This document shows positions 27,727 to 36,241 of a stretch of 64,000 bases of DNA, one piece after another. Origin of the DNA: Janthinobacterium sp. 17J80-10. GTDB taxonomy: Bacteria; Pseudomonadota; Gammaproteobacteria; Burkholderiales; Burkholderiaceae_D. A program made the position numbers and the translations under genes. The notes under the pieces are model-generated. The model did not search any database and was not told where the DNA came from. It saw nothing but the letters and a program-made list of their open reading frames with translations. The stretch is from the NCBI RefSeq assembly GCF_004114795.1, contig NZ_CP035311.1, forward strand, positions 1,488,001 to 1,552,000, given 5' to 3'. Each line of letters starts with the position of its first letter. Positions within the stretch are counted from its first letter, which is position 1.

Positions 27727-29481
27727 TCAGGCTGCGGCATGCGCCTGGTTGCTGGTTGGCGTCGCGGCTTCCTTGTTGATGCGCAAACGCTGGTAGGCTG
27801 TTCTTTCATTTTCATCGAGCGCGACGATGTAAGGCTCAATGGCTCTCTTGAAGCAAGTCATCTGTTCCTTGTCCTTCTTCAACTGGACATGGACGAACCA
27901 GTCCTGGTCATTGCGTTCCGGGTAATCGACGCGGTTGTGATACAGGCCCCAGCGGCTTTCGGTGCGATACAGCGATGCCCGCGCCGCCATTTCGGCGCAA
28001 TCGCGGATGGCATGCACTTCCAGTGCGCGCATCAGTTCATGCGGGTTGTTGGCCTGGAGGCGGTCCAGGTCTTCGCGGATCGCTTCGAAACGGGATAAGC
28101 CAATTTCCATCTTGCGGGTCACCTTCGGCGGCTGCAGGTAATCGTTGACCATGCGGCGCAACTTGTATTCCACCTGGTTCGGCGGCAAGCCATCCTGGCG
28201 CGACAACGGCGCCCATACGCGCTGGCGCTCCCGATCGACCTGGCCCTGGTCGATCCCGGGCAGCGGCTTTTCGGCGCAATAGCGCGCCGCGCTTTCGCCG
28301 GCGAGCTTGCCGTAGACGAATGCGCCCAGCATGTAGTTGTGCGGCACGCACGCCATGTCGCCGGCGGAGTACAGTCCGGCCACCGTGGTTTCGGCATGTT
28401 CGTTGACCCATACGCCGGAGGCGGAATGGCCACTGCAGAAGCCGATCTCGGAAATGTGCATTTCCACCATCTGCTCGCGATAATTGGTGCCACGCCCTTC
28501 ATGGAAGCGGCCGCGGCTCGGCCGTTCATTCGTATGCAGGATGTGTTCGATGGTGCTGATGGTTTCGTCGGCCAGATGGTTCAGTTTCAGGAACACCGGG
28601 CCATTGCCGCCCTGCAGTTCGTTATAAAACTCCTGCATCATCTGGCCGCTCCAATAGTCGCTCTCGATGAAGCGCTCGCCCTTGTTGTTGGTGGTGAAGC
28701 CACCGAACGGGCCCGTCACGTAGGCGCAGGCCGGGCCGTTGTAATCCTTGATCAGCGGATTGATCTGGAAGCATTCGAGGCCGGAGAGTTCGGCGCCGGC
28801 GTGATACGCCATGCTGTAGCCATCGCCGGCATTGGTCGGATTTTCATAGGTGCCGAAGAGGTAGCCGGAAGCGGGCAGGCCGAGCCGGCCGGCGGCGCCG
28901 GTGGACAGCACCACGGTCTTGGCGCGGATCACATGAAAGTCGCCGGTGCGGCAATCGAAGGCCATGGCGCCGGCGATGCTGCCGTCGTCGGCGGTCAAGA
29001 GACGGGTCGCGACCAGGCGGTTGGTAATTTCGACGCGCAGGCGCTTCAGGCGCCGGTACAGCACTTTCTTGATGTCGTGGCCTTCCGGCATCGGCAATAC
29101 GTAGGTGCCCATGTGGTGCACCTTGCGCATGGCGTAGTCGCCGGTTTCATCCTTTTCAAATTTCACGCCCCAGCGGTCGAGTTCCTCGATCATCGGGAAA
29201 CTGTTTTGCGCATAGGCCATCAGGGTCTTTTGATTGACGATGCCGTCGTTGGCGGTCGTGATTTCCTTGACGTACTGCTCTGGCGTGGCAAATCCAGGCA
29301 CGACGGCGTTATTCAAGCCATCCATCCCCATCGAAATGGCGCCGCTGCGCTTGACGTGGGCCTTTTCCAGCAAGAGCACGCGCAGTTTTGGATTGGCTTC
29401 CTTGGCCTTGGCTGCTGCCATCGGCCCGGCAGTGCCGCCGCCGATGACGAGCACGTCAACAGTTTGAATATGAGTTTCCAT
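27727..29481 (-). CDS. AprA/FrdA-like FAD flavoprotein
   Basis: A 584-residue soluble flavoprotein. FAD-binding starts with DVLVIGGGTAGPMAAAKAKE and the SdhA/FrdA/AprA superfamily features follow: the RSGAISMGMDGLN block near residue 45 resembles AprA more than SdhA (which has HTVAAQGG), the second FAD block TVVLSTGAAGRLGLPASGYLFG, the active-site-like region GPFGGFTTNNKGERF, and a C-terminal helical domain ending in an acidic tail. It pairs with an AprB-like ferredoxin and a sulfonate-type importer. The true substrate is unknown; an oxidoreductase acting on sulfur compounds is the best guess. It follows the GntR gene by 2 bp. Confidence 0.85.
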   Translation of the reverse strand: METHIQTVDVLVIGGGTAGPMAAAKAKEANPKLRVLLLEKAHVKRSGAISMGMDGLNNAVVPGFATPEQYVKEITTANDGIVNQKTLMAYAQNSFPMIEELDRWGVKFEKDETGDYAMRKVHHMGTYVLPMPEGHDIKKVLYRRLKRLRVEITNRLVATRLLTADDGSIAGAMAFDCRTGDFHVIRAKTVVLSTGAAGRLGLPASGYLFGTYENPTNAGDGYSMAYHAGAELSGLECFQINPLIKDYNGPACAYVTGPFGGFTTNNKGERFIESDYWSGQMMQEFYNELQGGNGPVFLKLNHLADETISTIEHILHTNERPSRGRFHEGRGTNYREQMVEMHISEIGFCSGHSASGVWVNEHAETTVAGLYSAGDMACVPHNYMLGAFVYGKLAGESAARYCAEKPLPGIDQGQVDRERQRVWAPLSRQDGLPPNQVEYKLRRMVNDYLQPPKVTRKMEIGLSRFEAIREDLDRLQANNPHELMRALEVHAIRDCAEMAARASLYRTESRWGLYHNRVDYPERNDQDWFVHVQLKKDKEQMTCFKRAIEPYIVALDENERTAYQRLRINKEAATPTSNQAHAAA

Positions 29482-29483
29482 GT

Positions 29484-30281
29484 TTACTTCCTTGTTGGTG
29501 CGGGGGCATTCCCCGTAATTGGATGCAAGGGCTGGGTGGCGCCATGTCGGGCAATCTGCAGCCGGTATTGGAATGCATCGCCGCGAAAATACAGAAATTC
29601 GAAATCCAGCGGTTTGCCGTCGGCGCCGTGCGTCAGGCGCTCGATGCGCAGCAGCGCGGTACCTTGCTTAACCTGCAGGGCGAGCGCAAGGTGGGCATCG
29701 GCAGGCAGGGCGTCGATCTGCAATTCGGCATGCCCGAGGGCGATGCCGTAATCCTTCTCGAGAATCAGGAAAATGTCACGGCCAGCCAGGTCTTCCTGGC
29801 GCAGCCGCTCACCGATTGCATGCGGCAGGTAGGTGATATCGAGCGATACGGGGGCGCTGTCGAGATGTCGTATGCGCCTGATTTCTGTGACCTGCGTGCC
29901 AGGCGCGATTTCCAGTTGCTGCGCAATGTGCTGCGTGGCGGCGACGGTGGCGTGGCTGATAACGCGGTTGTGGACGGCGTAGCCCTTGCCGGACATCGCT
30001 TCGGCAAACCCTTCCAGCTGGGTCAGCTCCTGAGTTGCCTTGGGCTTCGATACAAAAGTTCCCTTGCCGGGAATCTTGAAAATGACGCCTTCGTTTTGCA
30101 AGTCGCCCAGCGCCTGGCGCACGGTGATGCGGCTGACACCGAAGATGCGGCTGATTTCGCTTTCGGCCGGCAGTCTTGCATGGGGCGCATAGGTGCCATC
30201 AACGATGCGCTCACGCAGGCTTTGCTTGACCTGGGTATAGAGCGGGACCGGTGAGGCTTCAATGGCACGAAAGGAATTCAT
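29484..30281 (-). CDS. GntR-family regulator, HutC subfamily (UTRA domain)
   Basis: A 265-residue regulator. The N-terminal winged helix (LYTQVKQSLRERIVDGTYAPHARLPAESEISRIFGVSRITVRQALGDLQNEGVI) is classic GntR, and residues 95-250 form a UTRA ligand-binding domain. It is the first gene of the AprA-like/ABC operon, so it probably regulates itself. An 18-bp perfect palindrome 20-37 bp upstream of its start is the likely operator; the same 12-bp core stands at the same distance before the second ABC operon, making this the shared local regulator. Confidence 0.9.
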   Translation of the reverse strand: MNSFRAIEASPVPLYTQVKQSLRERIVDGTYAPHARLPAESEISRIFGVSRITVRQALGDLQNEGVIFKIPGKGTFVSKPKATQELTQLEGFAEAMSGKGYAVHNRVISHATVAATQHIAQQLEIAPGTQVTEIRRIRHLDSAPVSLDITYLPHAIGERLRQEDLAGRDIFLILEKDYGIALGHAELQIDALPADAHLALALQVKQGTALLRIERLTHGADGKPLDFEFLYFRGDAFQYRLQIARHGATQPLHPITGNAPAPTRK

Positions 30282-30300
30282 TGCAAGAACTTGATTTCGA

Positions 30301-30318
30301 ACCTGTCATGACAGGTTA
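30301..30318. promoter_or_regulatory. GntR operator (18-bp perfect palindrome)
   Basis: AACCTGTCATGACAGGTT is fully palindromic. Its centre is 28.5 bp from the first base of the gntR start codon, as is the centre of the 12-bp core CTGTCATGACAG at 36100-36111 from its own start codon. It suits a HutC-type dimer overlapping the transcription start. Confidence 0.75.
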
Positions 30319-30364
30319 TGAGTGATGAGGTGAAGCGATGGTAACGGGCGACTCCCCGATTGGG

Positions 30365-30391
30365 AACGAATCAAATCGCAGTTGCTTATGC
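30365..30391 (-). promoter_or_regulatory. 27-bp sulfur-region box before gntR operon
   Basis: On the minus strand it reads GCATAAGCAACTGCGA and ends in ATTCGTT. Starting 55.5 bp beyond the operator centre, it is matched base for base in position by the copy at 36161-36187; the two share about 31 of 40 bases over the extended element. The distance to the start codon (84 bp) suits an activator at about -60. Confidence 0.65.
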
Positions 30392-30503
30392 GGAAAATGA
30401 TGGAAGCGCCAAGAGACTTTTTCTTCCTGTGGACGGACTGTGCGCTGCTGACTGTTGGCGAATGCGATCGTCGTCATTCAGCAGCGGGATCAAGACCGGG
30501 CTT

Positions 30504-32003
30504 TTAGCGTGGAAGATGCGAAACATGCACCGGCGGCGCGGTGTTGAACCATTGCGGCAGCAATTGTTCGAGTTGCGTGGCTACCTGCAGCAAGCGGTGT
30601 TCTTCGAACCAGCGGCCATATAGTTGTATGCCGAGCGGCAGTCCCAGTTCATCTTTTCCTGCTGGTAGGCTGATGGAAGGTATGCCGGCGTCGCTGGCCG
30701 GAATCGCGTAACGTCCGGCATCGAGCAATTCATTGGCATAGGTGTCGAAGTCGCGGTCATTCATCAGCGAGAAGGGGCCATTGGCCTTTGGCGTGCTGGC
30801 GGCAAATGCGGGCACCAGCAGCAAGTCATATTCTTCGAAGAATGCACCGAGCGCGACCATATGCAGATTATTGCTGGATTGGTGCTGCAGCACTGCGGCC
30901 TTGTCGATTTTCTGCGAAACCGCCCAGAATTTGCGCGCCATCGGCGTCAATTGTTCGACTAGTTCCTCCGGCAATTTTCCGCCATGTTCCAGCGCCCACA
31001 TGGCAGGACGCATGCCCAGCCAGAAGGTGCGGAACGATGGCCAGAAACGGTTCCAGTCCGATATCTGTCCATCGCCGACTTCCTCGACATGGTGGCCGAG
31101 CGCTTGCAGATGTTTTGCCACTTCACGGGTGCGCTCGGCAACATGCGGCGCGCACGGCGTGGTGCGTCCCCATGCGCCGGTGGAGAAGCCGATGCGCAGG
31201 CGCCCGGGCGCACGAAGGGCTTCGGCGCCAAACGACAGGGCAGGTGCAGGAACCGGAATGAAGCTCTTGCCGAGCGGGCGTGCGGCAGCGGCGGCATCGA
31301 GAAACGCTGCAGTGTCGCGCACCGTGCGTGAAAATACGCCCTCGGTCATGGTTTCATTGCCGTATTCGCTGAATGACCATGGCGGCGGCAAGCGTCCGCG
31401 CGAGACTTTCAAGCCGACCAGACCAGTAAAGGCGGCCGGGATGCGCGTGGACCCGGCGCCGTCGGTCGAGTGCGCCAGCGGCACGGCGCCGGCGGCAACG
31501 AGGGCTGCGCTGCCACCCGAGGATCCGCCCGGCGTGTATTCCGGATTCCACGGGTTGCGCGTGACCTTCAGCCCGCGGTAACTGGTGGTGGTGTCATATG
31601 TCATCCCCATTTCGGCAGTCGTTGCGCGCCCGACCGCCACCAGGCCGGCACGATGCAGGTTGTTGAACAAGGGGTCGGTTCTGTCGCACAGGCGGCCCTT
31701 GCCCAGCGCCGAGCCGCTTTCGCGCAGGCGCCCGGCGATCGACGAGCCGAGATCCTTGACGAACAGCGGCACGCCCCAAAGCGCTCCGTCCTGGCTGGCG
31801 CCATCGGCGGCGGGATTCTTGACGATATCGTCGAATATCTCGAGCACGGCGCCAAGTTGCGGTTCGAGCAGGGCGGCAGCTAGTGTTGCCTGGCTCGCTG
31901 CTTCCTCTGCGGTGATCTGCCGTTCGCGGATCAATTGTGCAAGGCCGACGGCGTCGGTCCTGCCCCATTCGGTCCAGCTCAGTGCCGGATGATGCTTGCT
32001 CAT
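30504..32003 (-). CDS. Amidase-signature enzyme
   Basis: A 499-residue soluble amidase-signature protein. The catalytic lysine is K83 in GVPLFVKDLG, the glycine/serine loop GGSSGGSA is at about 159-165, and the nucleophile serine S185 is in DGAGSTRIPAAF. The family hydrolyses carboxamides, but side-chain preference cannot be read from the sequence. It is the last gene of the second ABC operon, 15 bp after the AtzF-like amidase. No terminator is evident in the 220 bp that separate it from gntR. Confidence 0.85.
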   Translation of the reverse strand: MSKHHPALSWTEWGRTDAVGLAQLIRERQITAEEAASQATLAAALLEPQLGAVLEIFDDIVKNPAADGASQDGALWGVPLFVKDLGSSIAGRLRESGSALGKGRLCDRTDPLFNNLHRAGLVAVGRATTAEMGMTYDTTTSYRGLKVTRNPWNPEYTPGGSSGGSAALVAAGAVPLAHSTDGAGSTRIPAAFTGLVGLKVSRGRLPPPWSFSEYGNETMTEGVFSRTVRDTAAFLDAAAAARPLGKSFIPVPAPALSFGAEALRAPGRLRIGFSTGAWGRTTPCAPHVAERTREVAKHLQALGHHVEEVGDGQISDWNRFWPSFRTFWLGMRPAMWALEHGGKLPEELVEQLTPMARKFWAVSQKIDKAAVLQHQSSNNLHMVALGAFFEEYDLLLVPAFAASTPKANGPFSLMNDRDFDTYANELLDAGRYAIPASDAGIPSISLPAGKDELGLPLGIQLYGRWFEEHRLLQVATQLEQLLPQWFNTAPPVHVSHLPR

Positions 32004-32018
32004 GTTTGTAGTTCCTCG

Positions 32019-33458
32019 TTATTGATTTGAAGGCGCAGCCACTACGGGGTGGCTGGTGGCGCCGAGGTTGCCGCCGAAAGCCGCTTGCATGCGGCTGGCG
32101 TAGGCGTATAAATCCTGGTCTGCAAAAGGCATGCCGAGGAAGCACACGCCGAACGGCAAGCCATCCGGACGCAGGCCTGCCGGCACGCTGACTGCGCACA
32201 GGCGCAGCGGATTGGCGAAATAGGTGTAGTAGCCGAGATTGGCATTCAGCCGCACCGGGTCGGCCTCCACTTCGTCGCAGCGGTAGATGGTGCCGCAGGT
32301 GGGCACAAGCAGGACGTCGGCTTTCTGGATTTCCCGGTAGGCCAGCCGCTTCAGTTCTTCCAGTCGATACAGGGTACGGAAAGCATCTGCAGCATCGTAT
32401 TGCTTCGCGTTTAAGATTGCCTGCTGTACGACGGGATGGACTTCGGCACCGCCGCGCCCGGCAGCTTCACCATAGGTAAGCCAGCGCTCTGCCACCAGCG
32501 CGCTGCTGAATACCATCCGGCCTGCCTCAAGGAACGGGGCAAAGTCAATCTCAACGGGGGTGCCGCCCATTTCGCGAAGCTTCACGACCGCCGCGGCGAA
32601 CTGCGCTTCAGCATGTCTGTCACCAAAAAATTCCAGATCCGCGGGGCCCGGGAGAGCAAAGCGGAACTGCTCCGGCAGCCCGCTGCGGCCGCTTGTTCGC
32701 GGCGGTGGCGCCACCGAGTAAATGTCGCGCTCGTCGTAGCCCTCGATTACTTGCAGCACCTTGAAGGCATCCGCAGCGGTCAGGGCGAACACCGGCGGTA
32801 CATCGAAGCTGCGGTTGCAATAGAGAAATCCGTCACTGCTGACGCGACCCGGTGTCGGTTTCAGCCCGATGATATTGTTGAACGCAGCCGGCACGCGTCC
32901 CGAGCCACCGGTGTCGGAGCCGATCGAGAAGCTGGCCTGGCCGGTACTGACCGCCACCGCCGAGCCGGAGCTGGACCCTCCGGGCACGTAGTCGCGGTCG
33001 AATGGATTGCGGCAATAGCCTTGCGGCGAACGGATGCCGACCAGGCCAGTGGCAAACTGGTCCATGTTCTGCTTGCCGATCAGGATTGCGCCAGCCGCCC
33101 GCAGCTTTTCGACCACGGTGGCAGTCCTGGTCGCGGTATATGTGAAGCTGGCACAGGCGGCGCTGGTTGGCAGGCCTTCGACGTCGATATTGTCCTTGAC
33201 ACCGAATGGCAAGCCGTACAACGGCAAGTCCGCTCCCCGCGCCGCAAGTTGCTCGATGCGGTGCGCTTGCTGCAATGCATCCGCGCGCGCCACCACGTGC
33301 GTCCAGACATGCTCGCCGGTGTGCTGCTCCAGGCGGAGGTAGGTTTCTTCGATGACCGCCGATGGCGACAGACCGGCGCGGTAAGCGGCGGCCAGCGAGG
33401 CGAAATCGAAACTCAGTGCGTCTGGCGAAAGATGCTGATTCATGCTTGGCTGATTCAT
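32019..33458 (-). CDS. Allophanate hydrolase (AtzF)-like amidase, without C-terminal domain
   Basis: A 479-residue amidase-signature protein. GLPFGVKDNIDVEGLPTSAACASF (K88) and GIRSPQGYCRNPFDRDYVPGGSSSGSA with nucleophile S186 in SDTGGSGRVPAAF closely follow allophanate hydrolase. Full AtzF proteins are about 600 residues with a C-terminal domain; here the chain ends soon after the amidase domain, so either the domain is lost or this is a related amidase. There is no urea carboxylase gene nearby. A second methionine at residue 6 is an alternative start. It follows the permease gene by 6 bp. Confidence 0.82.
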   Translation of the reverse strand: MNQPSMNQHLSPDALSFDFASLAAAYRAGLSPSAVIEETYLRLEQHTGEHVWTHVVARADALQQAHRIEQLAARGADLPLYGLPFGVKDNIDVEGLPTSAACASFTYTATRTATVVEKLRAAGAILIGKQNMDQFATGLVGIRSPQGYCRNPFDRDYVPGGSSSGSAVAVSTGQASFSIGSDTGGSGRVPAAFNNIIGLKPTPGRVSSDGFLYCNRSFDVPPVFALTAADAFKVLQVIEGYDERDIYSVAPPPRTSGRSGLPEQFRFALPGPADLEFFGDRHAEAQFAAAVVKLREMGGTPVEIDFAPFLEAGRMVFSSALVAERWLTYGEAAGRGGAEVHPVVQQAILNAKQYDAADAFRTLYRLEELKRLAYREIQKADVLLVPTCGTIYRCDEVEADPVRLNANLGYYTYFANPLRLCAVSVPAGLRPDGLPFGVCFLGMPFADQDLYAYASRMQAAFGGNLGATSHPVVAAPSNQ

Positions 33459-33464
33459 CGTGTG

Positions 33465-34220
33465 TCAGGTGGTCCAGTGCAGCACGCGCCGTGAAATACC
33501 TTGAAACGCGCGGTCGGAAAGAGTGGACATGAATCCAAGTACCAGCAGGCCAGCCATCATGTGGCCGATCTGCAGGTTCTGTTGCGATACTTCGAGGCGG
33601 TAGGCGATCCCGGCGTAGGCGCCTGCCAGTTCGGCCGCCACCAGCGTATAGAAAGCGATGCTGAGCGCCGTGCGCAAGCCGACAAAAATCACCGGCAGGG
33701 CATCGGGAAGTTGCACCGACCACAGCAGTTGCAGGCGGGATGCGCCGAGGCTTTGTGCCGCGCGCAGCAGCGTCAGGCTGACCCGCTGCACGCCCATATG
33801 GGTGGCCAGCCAGACCGTAAAGAACACGCCCCAGAACACCAGGAACCATTTGCCGAATTCGGTCAATCCGAACCACACGATCACGATCGGCACGAACGCG
33901 ATCGGCGGAATCGGGCGCAGCAGCTGGAACACGGGCATCAGAAAACCCGACAGCAGCGGGCTGGCGCCCGTCAGCACGCCGAGCGTAATGCCGACCGCCG
34001 CGCCGGACAGGTAGCCGATCGCAACCCTGCCCAGGCTCCAGCCGGTGTCGGCAACCCCATCGCCGAGCGTCATGTAATCCCAGAACGCGCGGATGACGAC
34101 GCTTGGCGGCGGAAATAACAGTGGATTGACCAGTTCCAGGCTGGCGACCAGCTGCCAGACCCCGAGGAAAAGCGGGATTGACACCAGTCTGGCCAGCAGC
34201 ACGGCATATTGACGGAACAT
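33465..34220 (-). CDS. ABC transporter permease, NitT/TauT type
   Basis: A 251-residue membrane protein with about six transmembrane segments and the EAA loop AAQSLGASRLQLLWSVQLPDALPVIFVGLR. It is a paralogue of the permease at 25182-26003, with the same gene context (ATPase, binding protein). It lies 6 bp from the binding-protein gene. Substrate: unknown; co-location with amidases suggests an amide- or urea-containing compound. Confidence 0.88.
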   Translation of the reverse strand: MFRQYAVLLARLVSIPLFLGVWQLVASLELVNPLLFPPPSVVIRAFWDYMTLGDGVADTGWSLGRVAIGYLSGAAVGITLGVLTGASPLLSGFLMPVFQLLRPIPPIAFVPIVIVWFGLTEFGKWFLVFWGVFFTVWLATHMGVQRVSLTLLRAAQSLGASRLQLLWSVQLPDALPVIFVGLRTALSIAFYTLVAAELAGAYAGIAYRLEVSQQNLQIGHMMAGLLVLGFMSTLSDRAFQGISRRVLHWTT

Positions 34221-34226
34221 GGCGGA

Positions 34227-35210
34227 TTACAGGCCCTTGATTTTGACGCGCTCCGGCGCAACCTGCTTCAGCGGCGCCGCGAAAATAATGTCGTTGAAAT
34301 CGGGGATGGTCGCTCCCGTCGGCGCATTGCCCGAATCCAGGCGCCACTGCGCATGGTTCTTCAGGGTGTTGAGCGTCAGGTCATCCAGCACGAGGTCAAA
34401 GATGTAGTCATTCCATATTGGCGCCAATTCTTCCTTTTTCATGCCGGTGGCAGTGGCAATGACGGCAATGCTTTCGTCGCGATTTGCCTTCAGGAAGCGT
34501 TCGGCTTCGAGTACCGCTTGCAGGAATGCGGCGACGGTCTTGCCGTTTTTGGCGAGGTAATCCTGCGGCACGACCAGATTGAAGGTTTCCGCATAGACGC
34601 CTCTTGTGTCGATTTCCTTTACCTTGTCGCCCAAGGCCTTCTTGCCGTTGACGATATGTGGTTCCCACGTGTTGTAGGCGTCGATGCTGTTGGTTGCCAG
34701 TGCCGACACCATGTCTTGCGGACGCAGGTTGACCAGGGTGACATCGTTCCTGGTGAGGCCGGCCTTCTTGAGAAGGGTCAGCGTATAGATTTCACCGCCG
34801 GTGCCGGCGGTGTAGGCAATGCGCTTGCCCTTCAGGTCGGCCGGCGTGTTGATGCCGGACGCCTTGCTGACCAGGGTCTTGTCGTCCGAATACACCATGC
34901 GGGCCAGCAGGGAAATCTTCTGGCGGGCAAGCGCGGCGGCGGTAATCGGCGCCTCCGCCGTGGTGGCGATATCGGCGCCCCCGCCAAGCACGGTTTCCAG
35001 CGCCTGGCGGCCGCTGGTGAAATTGCTGACCGTGACATCGAGGCCGTGTTTGTCGAACAGGCCCTTTTCCTTGGCGATGATCACCAGGCCGGAAATCGGC
35101 GCCAGGTTTTGCGCCAGGCGAATTTTTTCCGCAGCGTTGGCCAAGCCTGCATTGAGGGCGGCGAGCGTCATTGCGCCCACCAAGAGATAACGACTGATGC
35201 CATGTTTCAT
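34227..35210 (-). CDS. ABC transporter substrate-binding protein, SsuA/TauA-like
   Basis: A 327-residue periplasmic protein. The start at 35210 (MKHGISRYLLVGAMTLAALNAGLANA) gives a clean signal peptide; an in-frame ATG at 35258 adds 16 charged residues and is less likely. The mature part has the SsuA core: IRLAQNLAPISGLVIIAKEKGLFDKHGLDVTVSNFTSGRQALETVLGGGADIATTAEAPI. Length is normal for the group, unlike the 466-residue protein of the first operon. It precedes the permease gene by 6 bp. Confidence 0.88.
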   Translation of the reverse strand: MKHGISRYLLVGAMTLAALNAGLANAAEKIRLAQNLAPISGLVIIAKEKGLFDKHGLDVTVSNFTSGRQALETVLGGGADIATTAEAPITAAALARQKISLLARMVYSDDKTLVSKASGINTPADLKGKRIAYTAGTGGEIYTLTLLKKAGLTRNDVTLVNLRPQDMVSALATNSIDAYNTWEPHIVNGKKALGDKVKEIDTRGVYAETFNLVVPQDYLAKNGKTVAAFLQAVLEAERFLKANRDESIAVIATATGMKKEELAPIWNDYIFDLVLDDLTLNTLKNHAQWRLDSGNAPTGATIPDFNDIIFAAPLKQVAPERVKIKGL

Positions 35211-35261
35211 TTTTATATCCTTTTTAAAGGTAGGGAGTTGGATTCGGTTTTGGGCCATGTT

Positions 35262-36077
35262 TCATGCGGCCAGTGCAGTCGGCGGCGCTTCGCTGGCGAA
35301 TGCGCGCAGGCTTTCTTGCCGGATGAGGGCGCGCAGGTGTGCGCGGATTTCCAGGAATTCGGCGCTGACGACGACATCGGGATGGCGCGGCCGCGGCAAC
35401 GGGATGGTGACCACATCCATTATTTTTCCTGGGCGCGCGCTCATGACATACACCCGGTCAGAGAGGAAAATCGCTTCGTCGATATCATGGGTGACAAACA
35501 GGACCGAGATGCCCAAGGTTTGCCAAAGGTCCGTCAGGATCTGCTGCATGATGGCCCGGGTCTGTGTATCGAGTGCGCCAAACGGCTCATCCATGAGCAG
35601 GATGCGTGGATTCGCGGCCAGTGCGCGAATGATGCCAACCCGCTGTTTCATGCCCCCTGACAGCTGGTGCGGATAGTGCCGTTCAAATGCAGCCAGTCCG
35701 GCCAGCTTCAGCAAGTGGCGCGCCTTATCTTGTCGTACCTGCCGCGCGACGCCTTGCAGCTTGAGACCGAATTCGACATTGCCCAGAACGGATTTCCACG
35801 GAAAGAGTGAATACTGCTGGAAAACGACGCCGCGGTCTGCGCCCGGGCCGGTGATCGGCTTGCCGTCGATGTTGACGCTACCGGATGTCGGTTGCACGAA
35901 GCCGGCAACCGCATTCAGCAATGTCGACTTGCCGCAGCCGGATGGGCCGATCACGCTGATGAATTCGCCGCTGGCGACCTCGATCTCGACGCCATCGACT
36001 GCCCGGACGGTGTCTTTTTTTCCGGGGAACTCGATGTGTAACTCACGTACTTCTAGGTGGCCGACATTCCTGCTCAT
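35262..36077 (-). CDS. ABC transporter ATP-binding protein, NitT/TauT type
   Basis: A 271-residue ATPase. Walker A GPSGCGKST, signature QLSGGMKQRVGIIRAL, Walker B ILLMDEPFGALDTQTR, H-loop FVTHDIDEAIF. It starts at ATG 36077; a longer frame from 36116 would run across the operator at 36100-36111, so the shorter start is preferred. It is the first gene of the second operon (ATPase, binding protein, permease, AtzF-like amidase, amidase). Its promoter layout mirrors that of the gntR operon. Confidence 0.9.
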   Translation of the reverse strand: MSRNVGHLEVRELHIEFPGKKDTVRAVDGVEIEVASGEFISVIGPSGCGKSTLLNAVAGFVQPTSGSVNIDGKPITGPGADRGVVFQQYSLFPWKSVLGNVEFGLKLQGVARQVRQDKARHLLKLAGLAAFERHYPHQLSGGMKQRVGIIRALAANPRILLMDEPFGALDTQTRAIMQQILTDLWQTLGISVLFVTHDIDEAIFLSDRVYVMSARPGKIMDVVTIPLPRPRHPDVVVSAEFLEIRAHLRALIRQESLRAFASEAPPTALAA

Positions 36078-36099
36078 GCTCAATTCCAGTTCGTTGATG

Positions 36100-36111
36100 C
36101 TGTCATGACAG
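36100..36111. promoter_or_regulatory. Second copy of GntR operator core
   Basis: CTGTCATGACAG, identical to the core at 30304-30315, with the flanks GC- and -GT rather than the full 18-bp palindrome. Its centre is 28.5 bp from the ATPase start codon, exactly as at the gntR operon. Confidence 0.7.
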
Positions 36112-36160
36112 GTCATGATCTATAGGAGATGCAATCCTAGCCATGGGTGAAGGAGATTGG

Positions 36161-36187
36161 AACGAATGTCTTCGCACATGCTTATGC
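36161..36187 (-). promoter_or_regulatory. 27-bp sulfur-region box before ATPase operon
   Basis: On the minus strand it begins GCATAAGCATGTGCGA and ends ATTCGTT. It starts 55.5 bp from the operator centre and 84 bp from the start codon, identical to the copy before gntR. Confidence 0.65.
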
Positions 36188-36241
36188 GGAAATCGTTGGT
36201 CGTCGGCGACGGGATTTTCAGCGCCGCCATATCTGTTTTTT

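Noticed and set aside
27727-29481. Reading the flavoprotein/ferredoxin pair as a true dissimilatory APS reductase
   Set aside because: No ATP sulfurylase, Qmo or Dsr genes near it, the ferredoxin lacks the AprB tail and the operon has a sulfonate-type importer. A related but different function is more likely.
30301-30318. Palindrome read as a terminator of the amidase operon
   Set aside because: Short AT-containing stem with no loop and no T-run, and the same core recurs at the same distance before another start codon, which fits an operator.
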